Shown piece after piece: positions 46,121-59,400 of a DNA stretch of 64,000 nucleotides. The notes beneath the pieces are model-generated. The model was not told the origin of the DNA, did no database searches, and worked only from the letters and a program-made list of their open reading frames with translations. Location of the stretch: positions 23,772,699 through 23,836,698 of the forward strand of contig CM067070.1 in NCBI GenBank assembly GCA_033980235.1, read 5' to 3'. The position numbers and the translations under genes were made by a program. Source of the DNA: Diadema setosum (taxonomy: Eukaryota; Echinodermata; Echinoidea; Diadematoida; Diadematidae). Numbering within the stretch: the first letter of the stretch is position 1; the number at the start of each line of letters is the position of its first letter.

Positions 46121-46984
46121 TCAACCACGTTATGCACGTTATGCTTGTAATATCATAAGTTTATCATAATGTCAATCAGCAAACTGAAAATTCCAATACT
46201 ATACAAATATAAGATTTGATAACTGTACATGTTACTATTCGATACATTTCATCTAGGTCTCATAATGTATTTCTTTATGTTGTATGAATAGCGCCCCCAA
46301 ATGGTGACGTTGAGAAATTTCAACTATAAGAACTAATAAGATTCCACTTGCTTATCATTTGTGGAAAATATGAAAATCATTGTTCTATACTAAGACATAT
46401 ATACTTTGGATAAAGAAATAACACAGAAAAATGTTTTTAGCATATTTCCTTTGTATTTTTTATATTTTTGTAAATAGCTCCCTCCATAGGTGACCTTGAA
46501 AAAAATTAGAATGAACGGTCATGTAGAGAATGAGTTGCTCTACCATTGTGCTAAATATGACAATAATACATGAAACAATAAAAAAGTTACGGGGGGGGGG
46601 GGCGGGGGCACAATGTGTCCACCTCCCCTCTTGGGCCTGGGAAGGGTCAATTTAGCTTGGTGTTATTAGGGTTAAAAGTTCAAACACAATCGAGCCACCT
46701 TTCCAAAGTAATTCGATGCCAATTTAACTTTCACTTTACAGAAGAACAGATGAAATTTAAAATAAAAAGAAATGAAATGAAAGTAAAAAATTCAGTTATA
46801 TTCAAACCTACACCTCGATACAAAATCATTAAAATTCAATAGGGCCATCAATAAAACACCAGAAAGATAAAGTGATGTAAAAAGATAACTGACGGCTCCC
46901 ATGTTTTCAATTTCAAAAACATTCCTTGATTTAATAAATTAAGAAAGGAAGTGGAAGCTCTCTGCTAATCTGATTTATTTGATC

Positions 46985-49111
46985 CTTTGATTATGTCGTA
47001 CATCAAACCCCACAACCACGTTCCGATTGGAAACACAACACGAAAACGAGTAGTACGCCCGATGCCAGACAGTAAGATCAGGGAATGCGGGTCATGGATT
47101 CTGAACCATGATTGGTCAGAAGTTTACGCCGCCGACGATGTACCTGAAAAATGCACTGCCCTCTACGACACGCTCCACCAAACTCTCCACAGGTTTTTTT
47201 CCCTCCCGCACAGTCAGAATGGATCAAGGGGATAAAGCCTGGATTACTCTTCGCATCAAGCACCTCATTGCCAAAAGACAAAGAGCACTCTCAGACAATA
47301 AGCACTGCCTTTGGGCTCAGCTGCGAAACAAAGTCAAAAGAGAAATCAGAGCTGCAAAAGAACATCACTACGTCGATAGCGTTCGACATCTGAAAAAGGA
47401 CAACCCAAGTAAGTGGTTCCAACAAATTCGGGTGATGTCGGGAGAAAATCCCTCACTGACAAACATCAGCGTTGATAACATCGATGCGACTGACCACGAA
47501 GAAATCGCAAACGCTATCAATGATCACTTCATCTCCATTGCAGACGACATGGAGCCCCTTGACAACAGTGCGTTGATGACGTACCTCCCGTCTCTCCCCA
47601 TTCGCACTATTCAACCATGGGATGTGTTCAATGAACTGAAGAAAATCAAAACAAAGAAAGCAAGCGGCCCAGGTGAAATCCCATCAAGATTCATCATCCT
47701 ATTTGCTTTAGAACTTAGCCAACCCCTCACAGATGTCATTAATGCATCATTCGCACAAGCAACGGTCCCCATGCCGTGGAAGCAGGCGAATGTGACTCCT
47801 GTGCCAAAGTCATCTCCAGCCACCATCCACAATCTCGGCTCCGTGGCCCTCACAGACCACTTCGCGAAAATCGCAGAACACTTCATCGCTAAGGACGTAC
47901 TACGCTCTATGATCAGTCGATTAGACCCAGCCCAGTACGGGAACCTAAAAGGAGCCTCATACTTCACATTACCTTGTCGACGTTATGCATATGCTCCACA
48001 GCCATGCAGATAAACCCGCCACAGCATCGACGGTACTCATGACTGACTTTTCGAAGGCCTTCGATCGTGTAGACCACACGACAGTTATCGCCAAACTGCT
48101 GGACATGAATGTTCATCACGGATACGTGGAATGGATAGCAGACTTCCTGTCGTGTCGTCGTCAAAGGGTGAAATACAAAGGAAAGATGTCTCTGTGGCGT
48201 GAGACCATAGCCGGTGTACCGCAAGGAACCAAATTGGGTCCTGTTCTATTCATGGTCCTTATCAAAGATGCTGCAGCCGACATCGACGAAAGCGACAACC
48301 TCGGTAGACATGTCTGACGTTTCAAGTATGTGGATGACCTCACTCTAGTAGAAACATGAGCAGCAAACGCCGAATCGCACCTCTCTTCAGCACTCCAAAC
48401 ATTGCAAAAGTGGTCTGCAACAAACCTGATGCGACTTAATCCCAAAAAATGTGTCACCATGGATGTGTGCTTTGGAAGGAGCAGCTGTGAGCCAAACACC
48501 CTCATGTTAGATGATGTGATGCTGCGCAATAGCAAGACAGTCAAAATCCTCGGAGTCTTCGTACAGGCCGACCTTAAGTGGGATACACATGTGGAGTACA
48601 TGGTGAAAAGAGCAAATAGCCGTTTGTATGTCCTACCATGGACCCTATGTAGGGTCCATGGTCCTACGTACGCTGAAGCATCACGGTATCCCTGTCTGTG
48701 ACCTCGTTACGGTAAACGCCACTTTTGTGAGACCAGTGTTGGAGTACGCCGTGCCAGTGTGGTCTAGTGGTCTTACAGAGCGGCAACGCCAGGTGATCGA
48801 GCAAATTCAAAGGAGAGCATGTCGCATCATTCTCGGGAACACAATATACCCGATATTCTGAATCGTTGGCAAAGTGCAACCTGTCATCCCTGGCCGACCG
48901 CAGACAGCAGCTATGTACGACTTTTGCCAATTCATTGCAACGCCCAACATCCAAACTGCATCATCTCCTGCCACCCATGAAAACTCATGATCACAACACT
49001 AGGAGCGGCACCCAACGCTCAGAGCTCCGGTGTAGAACAAGTAGATTCAGAAACAGTCCGATACCACACTTCACACGCATTTTGAATTCAGCAAGAGTTT
49101 TCTATGCGTAA
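46985..49111 (+). pseudogene. Decayed LINE reverse transcriptase (jockey/CR1-like)
   Basis: Several frames in succession read as one broken LINE protein. The frame 47108-48013 has KKIKTKKASGPGEIPSRFI and MPWKQANVTPVPKS (RT blocks 1-2). A second frame from 47985 has MTDFSKAFDRVDHTTVIAKL and AGVPQGTKLGPVLFMVLI. The catalytic block then reads KYVDDLTLVE in a third frame (near 48330), with a TGA after it. Later parts include LNPKKC and ILGVFVQADLKWDTHVEYM. At least three frame breaks and internal stops show it is dead. No endonuclease domain is seen before it, so it is 5'-truncated. Confidence 0.88.
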
Positions 49112-50228
49112 GATTATACATGTATATGTTATGTTATGGATTTCACAGGAGGGCTACCCATACCAACAATATTAATCTTTATTGTTACCTGGTGATTTGA
49201 GATTATTCAGGATACAATAATGCTTTAATTTTATATATTTTTCCTAATTTTTCCCCTTCTTTTTTCTTTCTTTCTCCTTCTTTTGTTCTTCCTTTTTGAT
49301 CACGGCAAATCTTTTGTATGAGTATAATTACAGTGAAATTTGTTTATCAGTTTTGTATGATTGTTTTTTTTTGTGTTTGTTTAAAATATGTTGTATCCCA
49401 TATGAATTCGATGATATCATAGGATATTGAAGGAGAATAGAGGTCAATACCTAGCATTTTTTTAATGTATAATGTGCTTTTTTGTGTAACTGAAAGATAT
49501 AATGATATACACGGGTTAAGACATCATCTTGTACACATGTAATAGTGGTATCCTTGGTTTGTTATTATTTCACACTTTCGGGTTCTTGTCACTGATTTTG
49601 ATAATGGCTTGTGTATCTTTTGAAGTATCCAAAATTATAAGATATTTATGATAATGTATATAATATAGAAAATATTGTTTATTGTTATATATGCCAGTAT
49701 TAGAAGAATTACCATACTGGCTGATATTGAATGCTTTTAATTTGATATGAATATTGAGTTATTTATAGAGAGAGGGAGGGAGAGAGAGAGGGAGATGAGA
49801 GGGAGAGAGAGAGAGAGAGGGAGAAAAGGAGGGAAATATAGACACAGTGAAACATACCTAGGAAAGAGGGATAGGGAGGGAGTGAGGGAGAAAGACAGAA
49901 AGAGAAAGAGAGAAATGGGAGGTAAGATAACAAAAAGATTGATATTTCTTTGCAATCTGAAATGTATATCATTATATTGTGCAATATTAATCTCGCGATG
50001 TCTTTTTTAAGTGTCATATTTTATATTTCATAGAATAAGTCGTACACTTCATTTGAGTTTGTTATGGATATTTATGTGTAGGCCTATAGTTCATCTTTTT
50101 GTACATGGATTCCTCTTTTGAGCTATCTTTATGTATTCTTTTATATCATTTGCTGTAAAACGTCACAATTCGGCCTTTGGCTGCGACGATGTTGATATCA
50201 ATAAACCATTTCAATTCAAAAAATTCAA
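49112..50228 (+). mobile_element. LINE 3' UTR and tail
   Basis: AT-rich sequence after the RT remnant, ending with CAATTCGGCCTTTGGCTGCG, an AATAAA at 50199 and a TTCAA-rich tail. A (GA)n-rich block lies at about 49768-49915. I take this as the LINE's own 3' end, which stops about 150 bp from the minus-strand receptor gene. Confidence 0.6.
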
Positions 50229-50302
50229 TGTGTCATGTCTTCGGTTGCAACGGCGTATCACCATACAGAAGAAGCGAATGTGGATTACGAGGGCAACGGA
50301 AT

Positions 50303-50400
50303 GTTTTACATGGGGAGGGGGGGGGGGGTGGTGGTGGTACGGAACCGGGATAAGGCCAATGGTATTCCCCTCCCCTACACCTCCCCTCTTCCCCAGTTAA
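50303..50400. repeat. Poly-G / C-rich block
   Basis: A G run at 50318-50327 with GTGGTGGTGG, followed by a CCCCTCCCC-rich stretch. It overlaps the possible last exon of the receptor gene. Confidence 0.7.
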
Positions 50401-50433
50401 CTGGTAACAGGTTCCTCTCTGCAGTAGCAGGTC
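50375..50433 (-). CDS. Possible terminal exon of the Ig-death-fold receptor
   Basis: The acceptor TCTATAG (AG at 50435-50434) is preceded by a perfect branch-point word TACTAAC. It enters in phase 1 and encodes PATAERNLLPVNWGRGEV, then TAG. No conserved content, and part of it overlaps a C/G-rich block, so it rests on splice signals alone. Confidence 0.4.
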
Positions 50434-53400
50434 CTATAGACATATCATTGATGTTAGTAAAACAACAAACGCTCTTTGTAGGCCTACACAGTTCTTGTAT
50501 TGAGTGATAGTAGGACCTACTGTTGAGACGGGCAAACGGTGACTTAAAATATAAGGGAAACATTATTTTATCAACATAATAACCCATCCGTCCGCAAATT
50601 CATTTTAACAAGTTTGTAACCTGGTCTGCAGTGTAGCGTACAAGTTTGAATTCTCTTTGTGCATGACTTACCAAGGCGCTGAAAAATCTGTTTATGTGGC
50701 GATGAAAAGTCAGATGCATCATACCCGGGCAGTATGTAGTCTTTGTTGGGAAAATGGAAAATGGACAAAAATAACCCAGTGAGTTAAAAATTCTTATTTT
50801 GTGCGGGACGAATCAATTTCATATCGTTCTCCAAGTAAAAAAATAACAACCAAAATAGAAGAAAAAACACACAAACAGAAAAAATACGACGTTAGAACAC
50901 AATAAGGTTTACAAAAAGGGGCGTATACGATGTGTAAAAGATTTAAGCTTTGAAAACAAAAATGTTTTTTTTTTCCAACGTTGACAATTTTGTTTTTTTG
51001 TTTTCAAGGTCAAAATGGGCACAGGGCACAGGTTAAAGAACTCCCACTTCTTTAACCTGATATAGTGTGAATTGACATCGTAACTTCGTAAAAGGACATC
51101 ATGCACTCTTCTTACAGGAACATAATTACCGAGAAGATCATGACGGTCCGCTTTCATAACCTTTTCACAGAGTTGCCATCTGATGTCGAAGGGACTCCCA
51201 CTTTGATTGGCAATCCAGTCTGTCAGCGTCTCGCAAATGTCCAATAAAGTCTCCCATTCGGTTTCAGTTATGCACCTCGCTTTCTTTCCTTCCTGTGTCT
51301 CTCCATCCAGTGAAGCACTGGGCTGTCTCTTCCTGTGTCCATAGATAAGCTGGGAAGCGATCTTGCGTATCTCCCGTGAGCTAATCGGCTCCTTCCATTT
51401 ATCTTTAACTGAAATGATATTGTACTCTTTCAGACAAACTTATAGAAGGGCATGTGACGATTGGTAGAGTGGAAAAAATACGAAAATATTACCAGAAGAG
51501 CACGAAAAAGAAGAGAAAAAACCCCACGAAAACAATCAAAGTGCAGAATAAAAGGGCATTGATAAATTCCGTTTCTTATCATTATTCGTTCAGAGAAGAC
51601 AGCACCGACGCCAAATCGGATAAGATTGTAGATTCCATAACACCCAATGAATACGCCACACCAGATTAGTGAAAAGTAATACACAATGTCATTTTTTGCG
51701 TTAGAATGCTGGGCAAACTTTTTCCAACTTCATGACACTGTTTGAATGATGATAAATTTTCATATTTTGATAGAAAACCTGCTAACACTAGCTCTTGAAT
51801 GGAATACTTCAGTCTTATGTTGAAGTGAAATGGCATACAGACTTCTTCAATTATTTGGTTTATTTACCTGTTTCTATTAAGTATTAAGGCTGTAGTATCT
51901 CGTATGATTGAGAAACATAGACACGAAAGGAATATATGAGACGGAGAAAGATTTGCATGAGGGAGTATGCGTAAACTACGTTATGATTGGGATTTTTTCC
52001 CATTAGTTAGAGATTACGTCCATATCTCTGTCCAATAAAATATCTAATTTTTCAATCTTACACATTAAATTCCAGGTAGCTGCTATGTAACACAGAAAGT
52101 GACTTTCCAGAAGGAATATCGAGGATACAACAGTATTTCGAAAGACGAAGGGCAAATGTTTAAGCGTTGAAAAAGAATGTCATAATATCCAGCAGCGTGT
52201 AGAAAAACACACACACACCCCAAATTGGAGATATTTACAGAGGATTGGTATGTCAAACTGCTCAAATCAAATATCAAATTTCAAATATCTTCCCGAACAG
52301 ACAGTTTACATCACTCTCGTGTTCTGAGGTTATCACTGCACCAATCTGGAAGCATGTGATGTAAACATGCTGTAGACTTGCATTCCTCTCTCATTATAGT
52401 TTTGGAACAAAGGCAGCTATTTTCCACTTAATATGTCCCTCTCTGTGGATTTTGGTCTGTCCAAATGCAGCAAACTTTATGTGGGAATAAACCAGTTCAG
52501 TTGCGTTCTCTGGATATTACCTTTCAAATTCTGTAAGAAATTTGGGTTTGCGTTGATGATCTTTCTAAAAATGTCTAGCACTATTTTTCCCAATTCTGCG
52601 TTATCTCTTCGTTGACATAGGAAGCGATACAGTTGACTGGCGTTGTTAATCTCCTTGTCCGAAGAAATGATATGTGATTGACGAAGTTGGGTCACCAGTT
52701 TATCGAGTTCTCCTCGACTTTCGATGTAGAGCAATAATTCCAGCATTTCAATGTCAAACAATGTTTCTGTCCAAAAGAGAAAACAAAACAAAACAGAAAA
52801 CGATATATAGCAATAGAATATCGATAAGCTTTTCTTGCAAAAAAGAATATGTTGATACGCATGCACTATAATTGCTTAAAAGTGATAAAGAAAATTATCT
52901 TGTGGTCCATAAATTTCTTATACATTCAACAAGGCTTCCATGCTCAAAACTATTTCTGATCCTTCTTTTCCAGGAGAAAGGGATTCCGGTGAATCAGAAT
53001 CAACCGCGTACAAAAGAAATGTCAAGGGAAACTGTATTGAAAGTTCAGACTGTAATATTAGAAAGCGAATTAGGAGGATTTACATTCATTGCTTGTTCAA
53101 AATGAAATTGATGATTTGCATGAATAAAAAGCTTTGCTGAACACTCACGAATGTAAAATTAGTTGATACTTTTTGATGTACAAAATGGGCAAGATGTTAA
53201 ATAACCAATCATGGTTTCAATTCTTCTTATGCATGAAATCTGCGCGTTTGAACGCTCCATATAACACGCTTCATTTCTTCACAGCCTCGCCTGCTGTAAG
53301 TATGCAAAAGGGTTTAACGTAGTTGTATTGCCCCCACGTGTATCGTTAAAACGATCAAAACATAAAAACGTTGGTCTTTAACCGCTTAAATTTTGTTTGA

Positions 53401-56400
53401 CAGTTCACTTCAGGAGATGACCTTTAAATGCGAAGTTATTGATCACGAAGAAACAAAGAGGATCAGCCTCGGAAAGGTACAATGTTTTCGGTTACACTGT
53501 CCATATCCCGATTCTTTTTTTTTTTGCTCATCTAATTCGATCAATATTCCAAGCAAAAGGGTCTATGTTGTTATCTACTGCTCAATTGGAATTCTTATTT
53601 GATGATAGGCACTTTAAGTATAATGATCTCGAACATAAAAGTAGGGAAAAAAAAACATTATGAGAAATTAGAATAAATAGAAAATAATAAATCATGAGAC
53701 GGGAATCAAACAAAACTTGCTATTACCTACCTTTTCTTGCTTTCTGTTTCAGATGAATATAGAGCGGTATTGACAGGGGAATGGCAAAGATCAGTACTGC
53801 CACGAGCACGCCAAGAAATACTTGTCGAATGGAATGACAGACAGAAACAAGTTAGGTCGGCATAATGCAGAAAAAAAAAGTTGATTTGTCAGTCCTTTTG
53901 CTAATTTAATAGCAAATGACGTGTAGTGATTGTCTTTTCCGTTGGTCAGTCATGGCTATGCTAAAGACACAATTCATTAACCTGACAGCCCGGACCTAGT
54001 GGAAAGGCTATTAGTGTCAAATTTACAACAAAGTGTTGAAAGTACATCAAAAAAGGCATGAACATTAGACAAACCCAAGCAAGGACAATTGGTTGAATAC
54101 GACACTAAAGAAGAAAAAATTAGATTATAATTTTGACTATATTTTCAAAAAACAAAACAAAACAGCAATATTGGTCACAGTCGGTCAAACCATCTGCTAT
54201 AGTGATATTACCCCATCGACTTCCACACAAATAATCTTTTCTGTAAAATGAAAAAAGAAGAAGGTTCACCAAGACTTACCAACTATATGTCTTTATCATT
54301 TGTTGTTTAGTTTCGTTTCGTGTTTTTTTTTTTTTTTAGTTGGGGGGGGGGTGGTAGATGGTGGTTAGGATTATAACTCGCCAATGATCATCTAATCAAC
54401 TTTAATTGGCCTATTTGAGGAATACGTCTGCTTTATAGTCACAACCACCCACCAACCCCACCCCCCACACACAAGCAAATATTGTTTATTGCATGTATTT
54501 CTTACGAAAAAGCTAGTAATGTATCGAAACGTTTTATAGGGCCTATCAAAGCTGATTTGAAGATTTATTATAATCAAATGCGAAGTTGTCATTTATGTGT
54601 TTTTGTGAGTGTGCGAATTTGCAGGCTTGCGCAAAATTTGCAATTTATAAAGACAATACGTGAAGATTGCAACATCTCGATAATCCTCATTGGCACAGGC
54701 AGACACTGGCACCATAGTGCACTTTCCATTTGAGAACCCTAAGCAGAATTTATATGATTCATTACAGCCTTTTTGTATATCACTGTATGTCAAAATAAGC
54801 CAGCCATTCCTTCAAGCTATACCCTTCATGTGGCCGTCATCTGCGAATTCAGTAGCTGATGTTTTTTTTTCTTTTTCGTGAATTCGACAAAAGTTTTCAA
54901 TATGTTTCCCTGATGGCACGTTAAAACGACGGGAATACAATTTTGTAGAACCACAGCTCAGATGTCTAATATGGGTAATAATAATAAAAATCTATATGAT
55001 AATATTGCGGGGTAGCTTAATTTCACCACTCATCATGGTGTCTGATACTTGAGATGTAGTATATTTCCACTTGATATCAAGACTACAAGTTACACAGTGT
55101 GACTTTTACCTTTAACAGTCGTGCTGAGTAACTTCCCTTCCGTTTTTGCAATCGTGACCACAGCTGTTTTCTCTCCGTCTATTCCAGGTATCCCGTATGC
55201 CTTACATACATATGGTGCTCGCCTAGGGAAAGCATGTATCGTGATTTGCTTATTCTTCGTTCCATCGCTGTTTGACGTCTCCTTCGAAGTCACGGCCTCG
55301 ACAATGTATTGGTTGTGAAGGAAGACGAGGGATATGTTTGGGTAGTAGTTATTGACAGAACACATTACGTACAAAGGTGTGGAAGATTTGTGAGTGCAGT
55401 TCTGGTTCACGGCTTCTGTCTTCCTCTCGCAAATATCAATAACGGGAATCACACTATCAGGTGTACCTGCATGTAGAGGGAAGAGGAAATATAAATTTGA
55501 AAAACTGGGTTGAACGCAAGGGAAACACCGTTCGGCATATATTCTGACGACCAGCGCCACAAAGTTTATGCAAACTTCGTGTCGTGTTGCAAGCAGCTCC
55601 CGCGTAAATTCGGGATGCATATGGATGTAAAATCAGTATCAGTCTTTCGGAAAACGATGTATACCAACATTTTCGGACCTTGGAGTATGCAGTCAATACT
55701 AAAAATCAAAGTCAATAGCCAAATAAGTGTGTGCTTCTGTGTATCGTTGTTTTTGTCACTATATCTCATGGTACACACGGTTACAGGAAAAGTGGCTGTG
55801 TGCTATCATTGATATATCATATTTTGGATTTGGATTTTTTTATTTTTTTATTATTATTATTATTTTTTTTTTTTAACTTCAAGACAAGTACTGGGTACAA
55901 TAGTTATGGTTTTGAATTACCTTCATCGTATCACATATACATTGTAAGTCAACAGACGTTTAAACTGTACTTAGATTAATGTCAGAAAAAACAATTATGA
56001 TATTGGCCTTATGTTTTCCGAGTTATCCATGTTTTACAAGCTCTGCTTTTCAGTAGATAATTCTTTTCCATCACTATATTTAGCTTTTGGCACCATTGCA
56101 AAGTAATCATTATATCTCTCATTTTCTATCATTTCAATTTGCATATACCTTATGACTTTACTTCTTAAAAGTTGTAACACGATTTGTCAACACGATCACG
56201 CTGTATTATATGTAACTATTCGTTGAATGGAAATAAAATAAATTAAATTGAAGTGAATAGGGAAAATGACTTGCAGAGCAGACGAGTAAAACCAATATTC
56301 AATTGACTCCACTTCCACATGAAGTGGTAAACTTTGAAATATGAAGTAATGGAAGGAGACACTTAGCAATGTGTTCAAAGCCGTAAGATTTTGCTCAATT

Positions 56401-59400
56401 AATCACCCCCTGTCCGAATTAGAAACGGTAGGAAATTTAATGTTCTCGAAAAAAAAAGAAGTGTAACTTTTTTTTTTCTCCAAAGCATGAAGCTATTGTG
56501 TTTCAGTTGGCTTATTGTGTTTGAATGTCTGACTTCCTGGACCAATCAAACTGCATTAAAAAATCAGATATGTTTTTCTTAAAGTAGCAATTAGCTTGAT
56601 GTCTTTGTATGTTAAAGTTTCACCATTTCTGTGGTAGGTTTATGTAGGTTTACACAGCGCGCCCATGCATTTCATTAAAAACCCAACTTTTGTGATGAGT
56701 AACCTGAGCCCCGTTTTATCAAAATAAAATCGATTTAAAGTTCCCTTAACACACAGCCTGCCATACATGTAGACTTACGTTTGAAATCAACATTGTAATC
56801 AAGTTTAACTCTTCATAAAACAGGGCAGTACCAGTGTTCTTTTTTTAAAGAAAGGAAAAGCCTTTATCGTCGCGATATTTCGCTGTATGCATATGCGTGT
56901 ATATGAGTGAGAGAAAAAAAATAACAAAAGAAGAGGAAACATACAGAAACACGAAAACACAAAGAGAGAAGTCTTCATCATGGAAACATTAAACAAAGTT
57001 CAAGTAAGCTCACCTATTATTCTTACGTGTATAACTGCCTGATACACCATATTTTCTGTGGGTTCCGAGTATTCACACACATACATCCCATCATCCCAAA
57101 TAGTCACGTGGCGAACAAAAAGAGAGTTATCTTCTGTGGAGATGAGGTAGCGCTCATCGTCACCTATTAGGACTCCATCTTTCTTCCAGCGCACATTCTG
57201 TGTTGTCGCCGTGAAGTGACACGGTATTGTGGCGCCTCTTTCTAGATGGAGTGTGACCGAGGACTCGGCTACGACGACCCGATCTATTGGTATCATGACA
57301 ATCACATGATTAAGGTTGAAAATGGTTTGCAGTCGGCCACGTGATTACGGAAACTTTAAGTTATAGGCACGGCCGGCGCCACTTTCACCTGACAAGCCAA
57401 AAACAAACAAACAAACAAACAAACAAACAAACAAACAAACGAACCCCCCCCCCCCACAAAACACTTCGAGGTTTCTATCTATTTCTAGCGCCACTAACGC
57501 ACTTTCGGGGTAAAAGAAAGTGTGTGTGTGTGGGGGGGGGGGGGCAAAGTGGTGACACCTCATGCATTCCTTTGTATGGGGCAAAAAAAAAAAAGGGAGG
57601 GGGGAGAGGGCAAAGTCCCTTCGGGCCCCCACCCCGGTTCCACCGACCTGAGAGTGTCTGAAATAACGAATGAAAGTAGCCAAAATCTAAAGTACTTTTC
57701 AAATCAATTTCCAAGGTACATCACTAGAAATGATATGAAAGTAAAAACCTATGTGTTCTGTCTTGCTTTTCTCGTGATCAAAAAAAACAAACAAAAACAA
57801 AACACCAAAAATATATCCAACTTGATTTGTAAATCCGATTTTATTTGACAATGCTCACGAAAGTCGACTGAGATTATGAAGACGTTATTTCATTAATTTG
57901 TTCTTTGATACTAGTATATTGTTTATTACATTTGCAGGATTTGTTTTTTTTTTTTGGTTCAACTCAAGCATAAAGTTCGTGTAAAGGATTGTGTTTATTC
58001 ATACAGGAAGGCTGAAGTTTGTTAGACAATTCGTTCGCGTCACCTTTCCAAAGTGGTGTTTGGCCTATATCATCTTTATTACTACTATGATGATTAGTTA
58101 GGAATAACTAAGGTATTTACTACACAGAAAATAAAAATCAATGAATAAACTTTACCAAGAAAGACCAAACAATGAATGAATGAATGAATGAATTAATAAA
58201 TGAATGAATAAATCAGAAAATAAAAAGGGCTGAGGAGACTGATGTCAAACTCACATGTCTATGTTGTCATACTGGATTTCAGTCATGAAAAAACTTTACT
58301 GAGCAAGTGGCCTATGGTAGTATTTAGCATTTCGTTTTCTTTATGCTAACACAGTCAGTGTGAGTGCTTTTTGGCAGACGAAATGACTGATGCACATTGC
58401 TCCATACCAGAAAGCATATTAAGACGGCTTACTCAGTATTATACAAAGAGCATGCATGATGTGTCAGCGGGTATTGACTATAAAATTTGAGGAAAAAAAA
58501 AAAAAAACGTTGAACAGATATCTGAGAACACCCGATGGCAATCGATGGAACATCCAGTGGCAATTCAATTAGATCTTTTCTTTGATTCAGTTGAATTTGT
58601 TACTTTAGCCATGTTAGCAGCAAACCTTTTCTAAAACACCTTAAAAGCTCAACTCAATGATGTATCATCGTAAAATAGCAGAAGCGAGGTCAGAATAGTG
58701 TATAAATCAGAAAGATGTGAAATTCTGTTAACTTCTCCAGATTCAAGAAAACAAATTACATATTTGTTTTTCTAAAGAAAGCAAATGCATTGAGAACGTA
58801 GACATTCAAACAGTTAAACGTCAAGGAATGTGTCTTTTTCGTAACGGAAAGTAAGACTCAGCAACGGATGACTAAGCAGACCAATGTAAGAACTCTGCAG
58901 TTCTAAACAAAATCTTCCATATGACATCGTTTTTGATATCATATATTTCAATACCATAACATTGTTTTTGATACCGGAACAATCGAACATCTTTGATATT
59001 ACGTGAGCCCACCTTAATGACTTCACTTAAATAAACGCTAAACAGCGTTCTCGTGACTCCTCAGAATATTGTCATCACGGTGAAGAAAACTTACTTTCCA
59101 CCAGGACATCTGTGGCGCTGGTGATAAGGTTTCTGGTGGCGTAGTCTGTAACTGTGCAGAAGTACCTTCCTTCATCTTGAAATTTGACGGCCGTTACTGT
59201 AAGCGAGTAGTCATCGGTGACATTGAAGCCGTCTACGTGATATATTCTCTTGTTTGGCTCATATCGTTCATCAAATGTGACTACATACTCCTGTGATTCC
59301 CAAGAGCCCAGTTCGCCTCTCTGCCAGTCTACGCTTAACGCTCTCCTATCGTACCCGCAAGGAATAGATGCTGATCTTCCAAGAACAAGAGTGATGCGTG

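Larger units (their letters stand above)
42539..46675. mobile_element. 4.1 kb element with ~540 bp terminal inverted repeats
   Basis: The left arm (42539 to about 43080) and right arm (about 46122-46675) are diverged inverted copies of each other. They share the tips TTAACCCT and AGGGTTAA, a poly-G block beside CACAATGTG or CATTGTGCC, CATAGAGGGCGCTATTTACT or its complement, and AAAGAAATACATTATGAGAC. The arms still match beyond AATATTGGAATTT-type stretches. Inside are a foldback (43428-43592), two MITEs and a tRNA-SINE. No transposase frame is seen, so it is a large non-autonomous foldback element. Confidence 0.75.

Noticed and set aside
51430..51684. Minus-strand hydrophobic frame read as an extra membrane exon
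   Set aside because: No suitable acceptor or donor in frame. It lies in the intron between two well-supported exons and is the complement of a Lys-rich purine stretch.
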